The translations under genes and the position numbers were made by a program. From Photobacterium iliopiscarium (GTDB lineage Bacteria > Pseudomonadota > Gammaproteobacteria > Enterobacterales > Vibrionaceae), in contig NZ_PYOO01000007.1 of assembly GCF_003026395.1 (NCBI RefSeq), forward strand, positions 62,001 to 126,000: DNA of 64,000 nt. Reading direction: 5' to 3'. Numbering within the stretch: the first letter of the stretch is position 1; each line of letters opens with the position of its first letter. The notes beneath the pieces were generated by a model. It had not been told where the DNA came from. It saw nothing but the letters and a program-made list of their open reading frames with translations, and did not search any database. Below are positions 9,116 through 16,923 of this stretch, piece by piece.

Positions 9116-10318
9116 ATGAAAAATCAACCTTCTAAAATTACCCTATTCTGGTTTGCATGTTTAAGTATGCTTGGCTTCCTTGCTACTGATATGTATTTAC
9201 CTTCATTTGAGACGCTTCGTGCCGACTTTGCAACAACCCAATCTCTTATCGGCCTTTCGCTCAGTGTCTTTTTACTTGGTATGGCATTAGGACAAGTTGT
9301 TTACGGTCCGTTATCTGATCGTGTAGGACGCATTAAAGTGCTTGTTGGCGGTATGGTGCTATTCAGCCTTGCTTCTATTGCATGTTCATTTGCACCAAAT
9401 ATTGAAGTCTTCCTTGCTGCTCGTTTTGTACAGGCATTAGGCGCATGTAGTGCTACAGTTATCTGGCAAGCGGTTGTGGTTGACCGTTATGACGGTAAAG
9501 TTTCTGAGCGTGTATTCGCAACAATCATGCCTTTAGTCGCATTGTCTCCTGCTTTAGCACCTTTGTTAGGCGCGATGCTTGAGCATCAATTAGGCTGGCG
9601 TAGTATCTTCATCGCCTTAGTGGGCTTTGGTGCAGTATTAGCCATCATGACACTGTGCGAACCAGAAAGCGCTAACCTTAGCCAACAACAACAAAAGTTA
9701 ACGGTAAAACTGCGTAATGATTACAGCCAAATTCTAAGCTCAAAGAAATTCTGGGGTAACATGCTAATTTTTGCCGCATGTTCAGCCGCTTTCTTTGCTT
9801 ATTTAACAGGCTCACCCTTTGTTATGTCAGCAATGGGTTATTCAGGTACTGATATTGGTTTAAGCTATGCACCACAAACAGTTGCCTTTATTGTGGGTGG
9901 TTACGGCTGTCGTACTTTGCTGAATCATTTTGAGAGTAAGAAACTTCTACCATGGATTTTGGCATTGTTCTTTGCCAGCGTATTGATCATGTTTGTTATT
10001 TCAATCTCAATGAATGTAACAACTATCTGGCCAATTCTAATTCCATTCTGCTTCCTTGCGGTTGCTAATGGTGCTGTTTACCCATTAGTTATTAGCGCAG
10101 CACTCTCTGATTTCAGAAACTGTAGTGCAACGGCTGCGGGTCTACTTAACTTTATGCAAACAATGGTTTGTTTTGCAGCAAGTGGTTTAGTCTCTGCCTT
10201 TGCTGGATATGGTTTATTAACGGTAACTGTTGCAATGTTTATTACTGGTTTTATTGCGGTTATCGGTTTCATTTTAGTAACACAAGCACGCCAACAATCT
10301 GTAATGGCAACCGCTTAA
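9116..10318 (+). CDS. punC: MFS purine nucleoside transporter PunC
   Basis: Major facilitator of 400 residues in the Bcr/CflA drug:H+ antiporter subfamily, with 12 expected transmembrane segments. Diagnostic stretches shared with E. coli PunC (YdhC) are LGFLATDMYLPSF at the N-terminus, VYGPLSDRVGR (the MFS motif between helices 2 and 3), AVIWQAVVVDRY, IMPLVALSPALAPLLG and AACSAAFFAYLTGSPF. PunC has been described in E. coli as a purine ribonucleoside carrier activated by PunR, which is encoded divergently next door. A single-gene transcript is likely, ending at the terminator at 10347. Confidence 0.92.
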   Translation: MKNQPSKITLFWFACLSMLGFLATDMYLPSFETLRADFATTQSLIGLSLSVFLLGMALGQVVYGPLSDRVGRIKVLVGGMVLFSLASIACSFAPNIEVFLAARFVQALGACSATVIWQAVVVDRYDGKVSERVFATIMPLVALSPALAPLLGAMLEHQLGWRSIFIALVGFGAVLAIMTLCEPESANLSQQQQKLTVKLRNDYSQILSSKKFWGNMLIFAACSAAFFAYLTGSPFVMSAMGYSGTDIGLSYAPQTVAFIVGGYGCRTLLNHFESKKLLPWILALFFASVLIMFVISISMNVTTIWPILIPFCFLAVANGAVYPLVISAALSDFRNCSATAAGLLNFMQTMVCFAASGLVSAFAGYGLLTVTVAMFITGFIAVIGFILVTQARQQSVMATA

Positions 10319-10346
10319 TTTCACATACCTCTATTATGTTATAATC

Positions 10347-10371
10347 AGCAGCCTTTATGGCTGCTTTTTTT
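10347..10371 (+). terminator. Rho-independent terminator of punC
   Basis: Stem AGCAGCC / GGCTGCT with a 5-nt loop, followed directly by seven T residues. Confidence 0.9.
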
Positions 10372-10767
10372 ATCTCTATCGACAGCAATTTCTGACGTAA
10401 ACACATCCTCTTTATTCTTCTATTACTACTGCACCATGTGCTATTTAAGCATAAATAAAAACAACAATATCGCTACTGTCCAACTATAAATCCGCTTACA
10501 TAACGACTCACACCATAGTGACTAATTAATCATTCCATTAAAACAGCATCACTGCCGTTTATTGTCATCAATATGCACTCAGTATCGAAGATTTATTCCA
10601 TGTTCGTTAATTGTTAATTTAAAGTATTAAAACCAAGCAATTTAAACGGTTAAATCATTCGATATTAAACAAATATACAACATATTATTTTTTTATACAT
10701 TTTCCTTGCATAAGATATCGTGATGAGTAGTATATAAATTAAGTGACGATTAATGCAGTATTAAAGC
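10372..10767. other. Intergenic region upstream of artPIQM
   Basis: Nearly 400 bases without a convincing ORF. It is expected to hold the art operon promoter. I looked for an ArgR box and found no good palindromic match, so arginine control is not supported by a visible site. The ribosome site for artP is weak (ATTAAAGC). Confidence 0.4.
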
Positions 10768-11496
10768 ATGAGTATTCAAGTAAGTAATATCAATAAATTT
10801 TATGGTCCAAACCAAGTACTGCATGATGTCAGCTTTACTTGTAACACAGGCGAAACATTAGTTTTGTTAGGTCCAAGTGGCGCAGGTAAAAGCTCGCTAC
10901 TACGGGTATTAAACCTGTTAGAGAATGCCACTGATGGCAAATTAACGATTGCCAATGATCTGTTTGATTTTTCAAAGCCTATTTCAGAACAAAAAGGCTT
11001 AGCGTTAAGAAAAAAAGTGGGAATGGTATTTCAACAATATAATCTTTGGCCCCACAAAACAGTGATTGAAAATCTAATTGAAGCACCAACAAAAGTATTA
11101 GGCATAAATAAAGCTGTCGCTAAACAACAAGCATTAGATATTTTGACGCAATTACATCTTGCAGATAAAGCAAATGCATGGCCATTACAACTGTCTGGTG
11201 GCCAACAACAACGGGTAGCGATTGCGCGTGCATTAATGATGAAACCCGATGTACTGCTGTTTGATGAACCAACCGCAGCACTGGATCCAGAGATCACCAG
11301 CCAAATCGTTAAGATCATAAAAGATCTTAGTGGTACAGGAATAACCCAAGTTGTTGTTACCCATGAAGTCGATTTTGCAAAAAAAATTGCAAGTCACATT
11401 TTATACATGGAAAACGGTCGTGTAATTGAACATGGTAACCATGGTGCTTTTACTGCTCCACAAACAACCCAATTTGCAGAATACCTTAATCATTGA
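10768..11496 (+). CDS. artP: Arginine ABC transporter ATP-binding protein ArtP
   Basis: ABC ATPase of 242 residues of the polar amino-acid uptake family. Walker A is GPSGAGKS near residue 35, the Q-loop is [13 protein letters not shown], the signature is LSGGQQQR, and Walker B is [13 protein letters not shown]. The WPHKTV stretch and the gene order artP-artI-artQ-artM match the E. coli artPIQM operon. It energises import of arginine from the periplasm through ArtQM. Confidence 0.93.
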   Translation: MSIQVSNINKFYGPNQVLHDVSFTCNTGETLVLLGPSGAGKSSLLRVLNLLENATDGKLTIANDLFDFSKPISEQKGLALRKKVGMVFQQYNLWPHKTVIENLIEAPTKVLGINKAVAKQQALDILTQLHLADKANAWPLQLSGGQQQRVAIARALMMKPDVLLFDEPTAALDPEITSQIVKIIKDLSGTGITQVVVTHEVDFAKKIASHILYMENGRVIEHGNHGAFTAPQTTQFAEYLNH

Positions 11497-11560
11497 TAGG
11501 TATCTTTTTAAAAACGGCGTAGATAGAAAACTACGTAACACACCCGCATGGAGTATAGCG

Positions 11561-12295
11561 ATGAAAAAAATGTTATTAGCGGCAATAATTGGCTTAGCAT
11601 CTGGTCATGCCATGGCACAAGATCTTAAATTTGCAGCAGAAGCAACTTATGCGCCATTTGAATACATGGATGCTAACAATCAAATTCAAGGTTTTGATAT
11701 TGATATAGCTAAAGCTTTGTGTTCAGAAATGAAAGCAACCTGTACATTCCATAACCAAGCATTTGATAGCCTTATTCCAGCACTTAAATTCAAACGTTAT
11801 GATGCCGCAATTTCAGCAATGGACATCACCGAGGCACGTCAACAACAAGTCAGTTTTAGTAATACCTATTATGACAATGCCGCTGCGTTTGTATCATTAA
11901 AAGACCATGTTGCAGATCAAACGGCACTTAAGGGCAAGCGTGTAGGCGTACAAAATGGTTCTACGCACCAGAGCTATATTACCGATCAAATGCCTGACGT
12001 AACTGCCGTACCTTATACCAGTTACCAAGATGCATTTATTGATATGCAAAATGGTCGTATTGATTCCGTGTTTGGTGATACTGCGGTTGTTGCTGAATGG
12101 TTTAAAAAAGACAACGGCGACAAACTGTCTTATGTCGGAAAACCTGTTACCAATGCTAAATATTTTGGTAATGGTTTCGGTATTGCCGTAAATAAAAATA
12201 ACCAAGCATTAGTAGAACAATTAAATAAAGCGCTGGCGGCCATTAAAGCAAATGGTCAGTACCAAGTCATCTTCGAACAGTATTTTGGTAAGTAA
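11561..12295 (+). CDS. artI: Arginine-binding periplasmic protein ArtI/ArtJ
   Basis: Solute-binding protein of 244 residues. The ATG at 11561 follows GGAG and opens a typical signal peptide of 19 residues ending AMA-QD. An in-frame ORF can be traced further upstream to 11426, but that part overlaps artP and lacks a start signal. The mature protein has the amino-acid-binding family stretches AAEATYAPFEY, GFDIDIAKALC and DAAISAMDITEARQQQV (arginine/lysine-type ligand loop). Its place between artP and artQ favours arginine. Confidence 0.92.
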   Translation: MKKMLLAAIIGLASGHAMAQDLKFAAEATYAPFEYMDANNQIQGFDIDIAKALCSEMKATCTFHNQAFDSLIPALKFKRYDAAISAMDITEARQQQVSFSNTYYDNAAAFVSLKDHVADQTALKGKRVGVQNGSTHQSYITDQMPDVTAVPYTSYQDAFIDMQNGRIDSVFGDTAVVAEWFKKDNGDKLSYVGKPVTNAKYFGNGFGIAVNKNNQALVEQLNKALAAIKANGQYQVIFEQYFGK

Positions 12296-12298
12296 CTT

Positions 12299-13003
12299 AT
12301 GATATTAACGGGATATTCACAATCCCTGCTAGAGGCTAGCTGGATGACAATCCAGCTTGCTTTTGTCAGTTTAGCGGTAGGGTTAGTTTTAGCAATGTTA
12401 TTTGCAGGTGGCGAAATGTCACGTTATCGTGCTATCGCATGGCCAACAACATTTATCGTGACTATCCTCCGTGGTCTGCCTGAACTATTAGTCGTACTTT
12501 TTATCTTTTTTGGTTCAGGCGAAATTATTTTTTACATCACTGGCGAATTCATTGAGATCAGCCCATTTTTATCGGGTGTCATTGCACTGTCACTTATTTT
12601 TGCTTCTTATGCTGCTCAAACGATACGCGGGGCATTAAAAGCCGTTCCTAAAGGTCAGCAAGAAGCAGCAACCGCACTAGGCATCAGTAAACAACGTACT
12701 TTTTTCAGTATTATTTTACCGCAAGCGGTGCGTCATGCATTACCCGGTTTAACAAATCAGTGGTTAGTATTATTAAAAGACACCGCATTGGTTTCATTAA
12801 TTGGTGTTACTGATTTATTAAAACAAGCTCAATTAGCTTCAGCGGCAACGCATGAAAGCTTTACGTGGTATGCCACCGCCGCTGCCGTGTATTTAATTAT
12901 TACTTTGATTACTCAACGTATTATTAAAATAATCGAAAGAAAATTCAGCGAGCAAGATGGCTCTAATACTCAACCTCATAAAAGCCAAGGAGCAACCGCA
13001 TGA
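12299..13003 (+). CDS. artQ: Arginine ABC transporter permease ArtQ
   Basis: Inner-membrane permease of 234 residues with the HisMQ-type fold. Hydrophobic segments run from the N-terminus (LLEASWMTIQLAFVSLAVG), and the family motif RGLPELLVVLFIFFG and the EAA loop GQQEAATALGISKQRTFFSIILPQA are present. It starts three bases after artI and overlaps artM by four bases (ATGA), so it is coupled to both. Confidence 0.93.
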   Translation: MILTGYSQSLLEASWMTIQLAFVSLAVGLVLAMLFAGGEMSRYRAIAWPTTFIVTILRGLPELLVVLFIFFGSGEIIFYITGEFIEISPFLSGVIALSLIFASYAAQTIRGALKAVPKGQQEAATALGISKQRTFFSIILPQAVRHALPGLTNQWLVLLKDTALVSLIGVTDLLKQAQLASAATHESFTWYATAAAVYLIITLITQRIIKIIERKFSEQDGSNTQPHKSQGATA

Positions 13004-13671
13004 ATGAACAAAATTTTTGGCTGATGGTGCAAGGGCTAATTACCAGCCTTGAATTAACAGCAGCCTCTTTATTAGTCGGTTGTAGCTTGGCTTTATTAAT
13101 GACAGCCAGTTTAATATTACGTACACCCATTATTCATTGGATCAGCCGTGGCATTATTACCCTCTTTACGGGGACACCATTATTAGTACAAATATTTTTA
13201 GTCTATTATGGTCCAGGACAATTTGAGGTTATTCGTCAGAGTTTTTTATGGGATTGGTTAAGTCAACCATGGTTTTGTGCCATGCTTGCATTAGCGTTAA
13301 ATACTGCCGCTTATAGTACCCAGTTATTTAAAGGCGCATTTGATGCAATACCTAAAGGTCAATGGCATGCTTGCCGTGCATTAGGCATGAATACCAAAGC
13401 AACATTGGGTGTATTACTTCCCTTTGCGATTCGTCGTGCGGTTCCTGCTTATTCAAATGAAGTGATTTTAGTCTTTAAGGGCACATCACTAGCAAGCACA
13501 ATTACTATTATGGATATTATGGGTTATGCACAACGTATTAATGCACAAACTTATGATACTTTGACGGTCTTTGCTGTGGCGGGTGCATTCTATCTTGCGG
13601 TTAATGGTTTACTGACATTACTGTTTCGAGTGTTTGAGAAAAAAGCACTGGCCTTTGAAGCTGCACGTTAA
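13000..13671 (+). CDS. artM: Arginine ABC transporter permease ArtM
   Basis: Second permease subunit, 223 residues, paired with ArtQ. It shows TGTPLLVQIFLVYYGPGQF, the EAA loop GQWHACRALGMNTKATLGVLLPFA, and a C-terminus (VFEKKALAF) resembling E. coli ArtM. It overlaps artQ by four bases. This is the last gene of the operon, ending at the hairpin at 13697. Confidence 0.93.
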   Translation: MNEQNFWLMVQGLITSLELTAASLLVGCSLALLMTASLILRTPIIHWISRGIITLFTGTPLLVQIFLVYYGPGQFEVIRQSFLWDWLSQPWFCAMLALALNTAAYSTQLFKGAFDAIPKGQWHACRALGMNTKATLGVLLPFAIRRAVPAYSNEVILVFKGTSLASTITIMDIMGYAQRINAQTYDTLTVFAVAGAFYLAVNGLLTLLFRVFEKKALAFEAAR

Positions 13672-13696
13672 CGCTTATTATTAACAATCTAAACGA

Positions 13697-13727
13697 TTAA
13701 AAAGCCGATATTATGTCGGCTTTTTAA
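13697..13727. terminator. Terminator between artM and the MinE-like gene
   Basis: Perfect 12-bp stem (TTAAAAAGCCGA / TCGGCTTTTTAA) with a 7-nt loop between convergent genes. Each strand gives a T-run, so it can serve both artM and the minus-strand gene. Confidence 0.88.
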
Positions 13728-13756
13728 TCACTAAACACAATAGAATTCATCATAAT

Positions 13757-13996
13757 CTAATGACTTAATTTGGCATTAATTTTTAATACTAATTGTGATT
13801 TAGTATTTTTAACTACGTCAATTTTATTCTCTTTAATATGGGAAAATTGCGTTAGTAGCAGCGTCAATTCATCTTTCATCAATTGCAAATGACGTGACGT
13901 TCTATGACGGGTAATTTCACTGACAAGCCTTTCCTTTGCTTGTAATGCTGTTGTTGCTTTTGTTACCTTCTTTGAACGAAAAAAGAAGAAATCCAT
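13757..13996 (-). CDS. Orphan MinE-like protein
   Basis: A 79-residue protein that I read as a divergent MinE (cell-division topological specificity factor). The N-terminus MDFFFFRSKK resembles the amphipathic membrane-targeting segment of MinE. AKERL at residues 20-24 corresponds to the conserved AKERL at the start of the MinD-contacting helix, and LMKDELTLLLTQFSHI followed by a short beta-rich end (SQLVLKINAKL) matches the MinE dimerisation domain. E. coli MinE is 88 residues. No minC or minD lies nearby, whereas canonical minE sits in minCDE. The ATG is preceded by AAGGA. Whether it regulates MinD, or interferes with the normal MinE, cannot be read from sequence. Confidence 0.72.
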   Translation of the reverse strand: MDFFFFRSKKVTKATTALQAKERLVSEITRHRTSRHLQLMKDELTLLLTQFSHIKENKIDVVKNTKSQLVLKINAKLSH

Positions 13997-14454
13997 ACTA
14001 AATATCCTTATTTTTTGTAAACACCTATAAAGTATTAGATTATGCCTACAAATACCATCAAATAATTTAACATTTATTAACTAGTTATAATAATAGCTAC
14101 ATTTTATAACTATTAGCGATATAAACAAAAATATATTATATGAAAATAATTTAATTCATTGCTTATTCTAATGCTCACTTAGTGTAAATATATACTGTTT
14201 ATATCAACGGTTATTATTCCAATTAAAATGTACTAAGCAACTGTTTATAAAGAAAACACAATAATGCTATTCATTATCATTAATACCCCCATCATTGAAA
14301 CAGGCTCCCCCTATTCCTATATTTAAGAATCTCCTTTCTTAAAATCAATCGATCTAATATTCAAAAAAGCACCATTTACTCTATCTTTAAATAACAACGT
14401 TTAATCACGCCCTATTTTAATAAACAGTAATAACAATAAAATTGAGTATCGACT
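13997..14454. other. A/T-rich intergenic region upstream of the cbb3-type cluster
   Basis: About 460 bases with no gene seen on either strand. It separates the divergent MinE-like gene and the cytochrome cluster and should contain promoters for both. The clearest signal is a Fur-box-like 19-mer at 14260-14278. No good FNR site (TTGAT-N4-ATCAA) was found. Confidence 0.45.
14260..14278 (+). promoter_or_regulatory. Candidate Fur box upstream of the cytochrome/oxidase genes
   Basis: AATAATGCTATTCATTATC matches the classical 19-base Fur consensus (GATAATGATAATCATTATC) at 16 positions by hand count. It lies about 175 bases before the cytochrome c start. Iron-dependent control of a haem-rich respiratory cluster would make sense, but the region is A/T rich, so chance matches are possible. 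Confidence 0.4.
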
Positions 14455-14817
14455 ATGACACAACATTTACTTGTTAAATTCATGCTTACAATCTATGCCT
14501 TGCTCTTTTCAATAACAGTAACGGCAGCTGAGCCCATTACTGAAGCACAATACTCTCAAGGTAAAGAAAAATCAGTGGTCTGTATGACTTGCCATGGGGT
14601 TGATGGCATTTCAGCTATTGATACTTATCCTAACCTTCAAGGTCAAAAACAAGCTTACTTTGTCGCTGCATTAAGAGCTTATAAATTGCGTCAACGTAAT
14701 GATGGTCTAGCCATTCTAATGCACTCACAAGCCGATGTATTAAGTGATCAAGACATGCTGGATATTGCATATTATTTTCATCATGTTAAATCAGAACCTA
14801 TAAAAAATGATCACTAA
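14455..14817 (+). CDS. Small periplasmic c-type cytochrome
   Basis: A 120-residue protein with an N-terminal signal sequence (hydrophobic run to about VTA-AEP) and one haem-binding CxxCH at C43-C46-H47 (CMTCHG). The fold resembles class I cytochrome c553/c4 half-domains: PNLQGQKQAYFVAALRAYK follows the haem site, and M89 in LMHSQ is the probable distal haem ligand. It stands 86 bases before the oxidase subunit gene ccoN and may feed electrons to that oxidase. Part of one transcription unit is likely, though not proven. Confidence 0.85.
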   Translation: MTQHLLVKFMLTIYALLFSITVTAAEPITEAQYSQGKEKSVVCMTCHGVDGISAIDTYPNLQGQKQAYFVAALRAYKLRQRNDGLAILMHSQADVLSDQDMLDIAYYFHHVKSEPIKNDH

Positions 14818-14903
14818 TAGCCTTATATTGAAAAGAATAAATACCGCTATGCATCTAATAATGTGCTTTGTTTTGACAAATAACACAGTCAAAGGTTTTA
14901 AAT

Positions 14904-16322
14904 ATGGATATTCAATATAATTATAAAGTTGTTAAATACTTCATGATCACCAGTGTTATTTGGGGATTAATTGCAATGTCGATAGGCGTTATTCTTGCCG
15001 GACAACTCTATTGGCCCGCTTTAAATTTAAACTCAGAATATTTCCAATTTGGTCGCTTACGTCCATTACACACTAACGGGGTTATTTTTGGTTTTGTCGT
15101 CAATATTCTAATGGGCACTTCGCTTTATATCGTTCAGAGAACCTGTAAAGTACCTTTGTTTAACAACAGTTTATCGTGGTTTGTTTATTATGGCTGGCAA
15201 CTTGTATTAATACTGGCGGTCATCACCCTTCCACTTGGTTTTACCACCTCAAAAGAATATGCCGAACTTGAATGGCCGATTGATATTTTAATTGCCGTTA
15301 TCTGGGTACTGTATGCCATTTTATTTTTTGGCACGATTGCAAAAAGAACCATCACGCATATATTTGTCGCTAACTGGTTTTATGGTGCTTTTATTTTAGT
15401 TATCGCGATGATTTTTATCGTCAATAATCTTGAATTACCCGTAACATTTTGGAAATCATACTCCATTTATTCCGGCGCTGAAGATGCAATCGTACAATGG
15501 TGGTGGGGACATAATGCGGTCGGCTTTCTTCTTACTGCTGGTATTATTGGAATGAACTACTATTTCATTCCTAAAATATCCGATCGTCCTATCTACTCTT
15601 ACCGTTTATCTATTATTCATTTTTGGGGATTAGTCGGCTTTTATACATGGGCAGGCACGCACCATCTTATTTATTCTTCTGTTCCTGATTGGCTACAAAA
15701 CCTTGGGATCGTAATGTCGCTTATTTTATGGCTTCCCTCTTGGGGTGGTGCTTTTAATAGCATTATGACCTTATTGAGCAATAAACCGAAGCTCAAACAT
15801 GACTACATTATGTGGTTCTTTTTCTCCGCCATTATCTATTATGCCCTTGCCACTTTTGAAGGCCCATTATTGGCTATTCGTTGGTTTAATATGATTGCGC
15901 ACAACACTGACTGGATCATTGGTCATGTGCATTCAGCCGCACTCGGTTGGGTAGGAATGTCTGCCATCGCAGTATTTTATTATTTTATTCCTCGCCTTTG
16001 GGGCCACCAGCAATTATGGTCAAATCGTTTAGTTAAATGGCATTTTTGGTTTGCACATATAGGCATTGTTATTTATGCGGTTGCACTGTGGATCGCAGGT
16101 ATTGGTCAAGGTTATATGTGGTTACAACAAGAGCCAAATGGCAGCTTAACCTATAGTTTTGTGGATGCGATGAATTTTTCTTCACCATGGATGTTAGCGC
16201 GTTTCATTGGTGGTGTCAGTTTTGTGTTTGGGCTAGTACTGATGATATACAACCTTTATCGAACCCTGAAACAGCCTTTAATAACCCCATCCTCAACAGA
16301 GGAGATCAATGATCATGTTTAA
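14904..16322 (+). CDS. ccoN: cbb3-type cytochrome c oxidase subunit I (CcoN)
   Basis: Catalytic haem-copper oxidase subunit of 472 residues with about twelve membrane segments. Expected metal ligands are visible: H56 (RPLHTNG) and H343 (with H341, IGHVHS) for the haems, H203 (WWWGHNAVG) plus H253 and H254 (WAGTHHL) for CuB. The tyrosine that cross-links to a CuB histidine in the cbb3 family has a candidate in GFYTWAG. It would reduce oxygen with high affinity and pump protons. It overlaps ccoO by 14 bases. No ccoQ and no assembly genes (ccoGHIS) accompany it, so maturation probably depends on another cbb3 locus. Confidence 0.92.
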   Translation: MDIQYNYKVVKYFMITSVIWGLIAMSIGVILAGQLYWPALNLNSEYFQFGRLRPLHTNGVIFGFVVNILMGTSLYIVQRTCKVPLFNNSLSWFVYYGWQLVLILAVITLPLGFTTSKEYAELEWPIDILIAVIWVLYAILFFGTIAKRTITHIFVANWFYGAFILVIAMIFIVNNLELPVTFWKSYSIYSGAEDAIVQWWWGHNAVGFLLTAGIIGMNYYFIPKISDRPIYSYRLSIIHFWGLVGFYTWAGTHHLIYSSVPDWLQNLGIVMSLILWLPSWGGAFNSIMTLLSNKPKLKHDYIMWFFFSAIIYYALATFEGPLLAIRWFNMIAHNTDWIIGHVHSAALGWVGMSAIAVFYYFIPRLWGHQQLWSNRLVKWHFWFAHIGIVIYAVALWIAGIGQGYMWLQQEPNGSLTYSFVDAMNFSSPWMLARFIGGVSFVFGLVLMIYNLYRTLKQPLITPSSTEEINDHV

Positions 16323-16923
16323 TAAAGATTTCACACAATCGGTGTTTATCTTAATTATTTCCACCGTCATTGTTGCCAGTATTTCTTTTCTTGTTTGGGT
16401 GCTACCTGCCTTCTTTTATCAAGATAAACTGATTGCAGAATCCAGTGCTAAACCACTGACAGCACTAGAAGTCGAAGGCCGTGATATCTACATCAGTGAA
16501 GGCTGTCATACTTGCCATACCATGATGGTGCGCCCTTTAGATGCAGAAATAAAACGTTATGGCCGCTATAGCCGAGAAAGCGATGATATTTATGAGTTTC
16601 CTAATTTATGGGGTTCAAAACGTACTGGCCCTGATCTTACTAATCTTGGACGAAAATACTCGGATCAATGGCATGCCATACACCTAAATAATCCACGCGA
16701 TGTAGTGCCAACCTCTATTATGCCCGCTTATCCATGGTTATTTGAATACGTGCTTGATGGCGAAGACGCTGAAGCTAAACTCAAAGCATTACGCATACTG
16801 GGTGTACCTTATAATGATAGAGAAATACAACAAGCACGCCTTGCCGTAAAGGGTCATACCAAAGCTGAAGCACTGATTGCTTATTTACAAAGTCTGGGAC
16901 ACGAGCAGGGAGTACAGCAATGA
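16309..16923 (+). CDS. ccoO: cbb3-type cytochrome c oxidase subunit II (CcoO)
   Basis: Membrane-anchored monohaem cytochrome c of 204 residues. An N-terminal helix (VFILIISTVIVASISFLVWVLP) is followed by haem motif C66-H-T-C69-H70 and the family stretch MMVRPLDAEIKRYG, then WGSKRTGPDL and the distal methionine M138 in SIMPAYPWLF. It relays electrons from the CcoP-type subunit to CcoN. It overlaps ccoN by 14 bases and the next gene by four, giving tight coupling. Confidence 0.92.
   Translation: MIMFNKDFTQSVFILIISTVIVASISFLVWVLPAFFYQDKLIAESSAKPLTALEVEGRDIYISEGCHTCHTMMVRPLDAEIKRYGRYSRESDDIYEFPNLWGSKRTGPDLTNLGRKYSDQWHAIHLNNPRDVVPTSIMPAYPWLFEYVLDGEDAEAKLKALRILGVPYNDREIQQARLAVKGHTKAEALIAYLQSLGHEQGVQQ

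Noticed and set aside
10690..10767. Possible ArgR box before artP
   Set aside because: Only half-site-like GCAT motifs; no convincing palindrome.
11426..11560. N-terminal extension of the ArtI frame
   Set aside because: It overlaps artP out of frame, and the ATG at 11561 has a ribosome site and a proper signal peptide.
14818..14903. TTTGAC / GTCAAA dyad before ccoN considered as an FNR site
   Set aside because: Spacing and half-sites do not fit TTGAT-N4-ATCAA.
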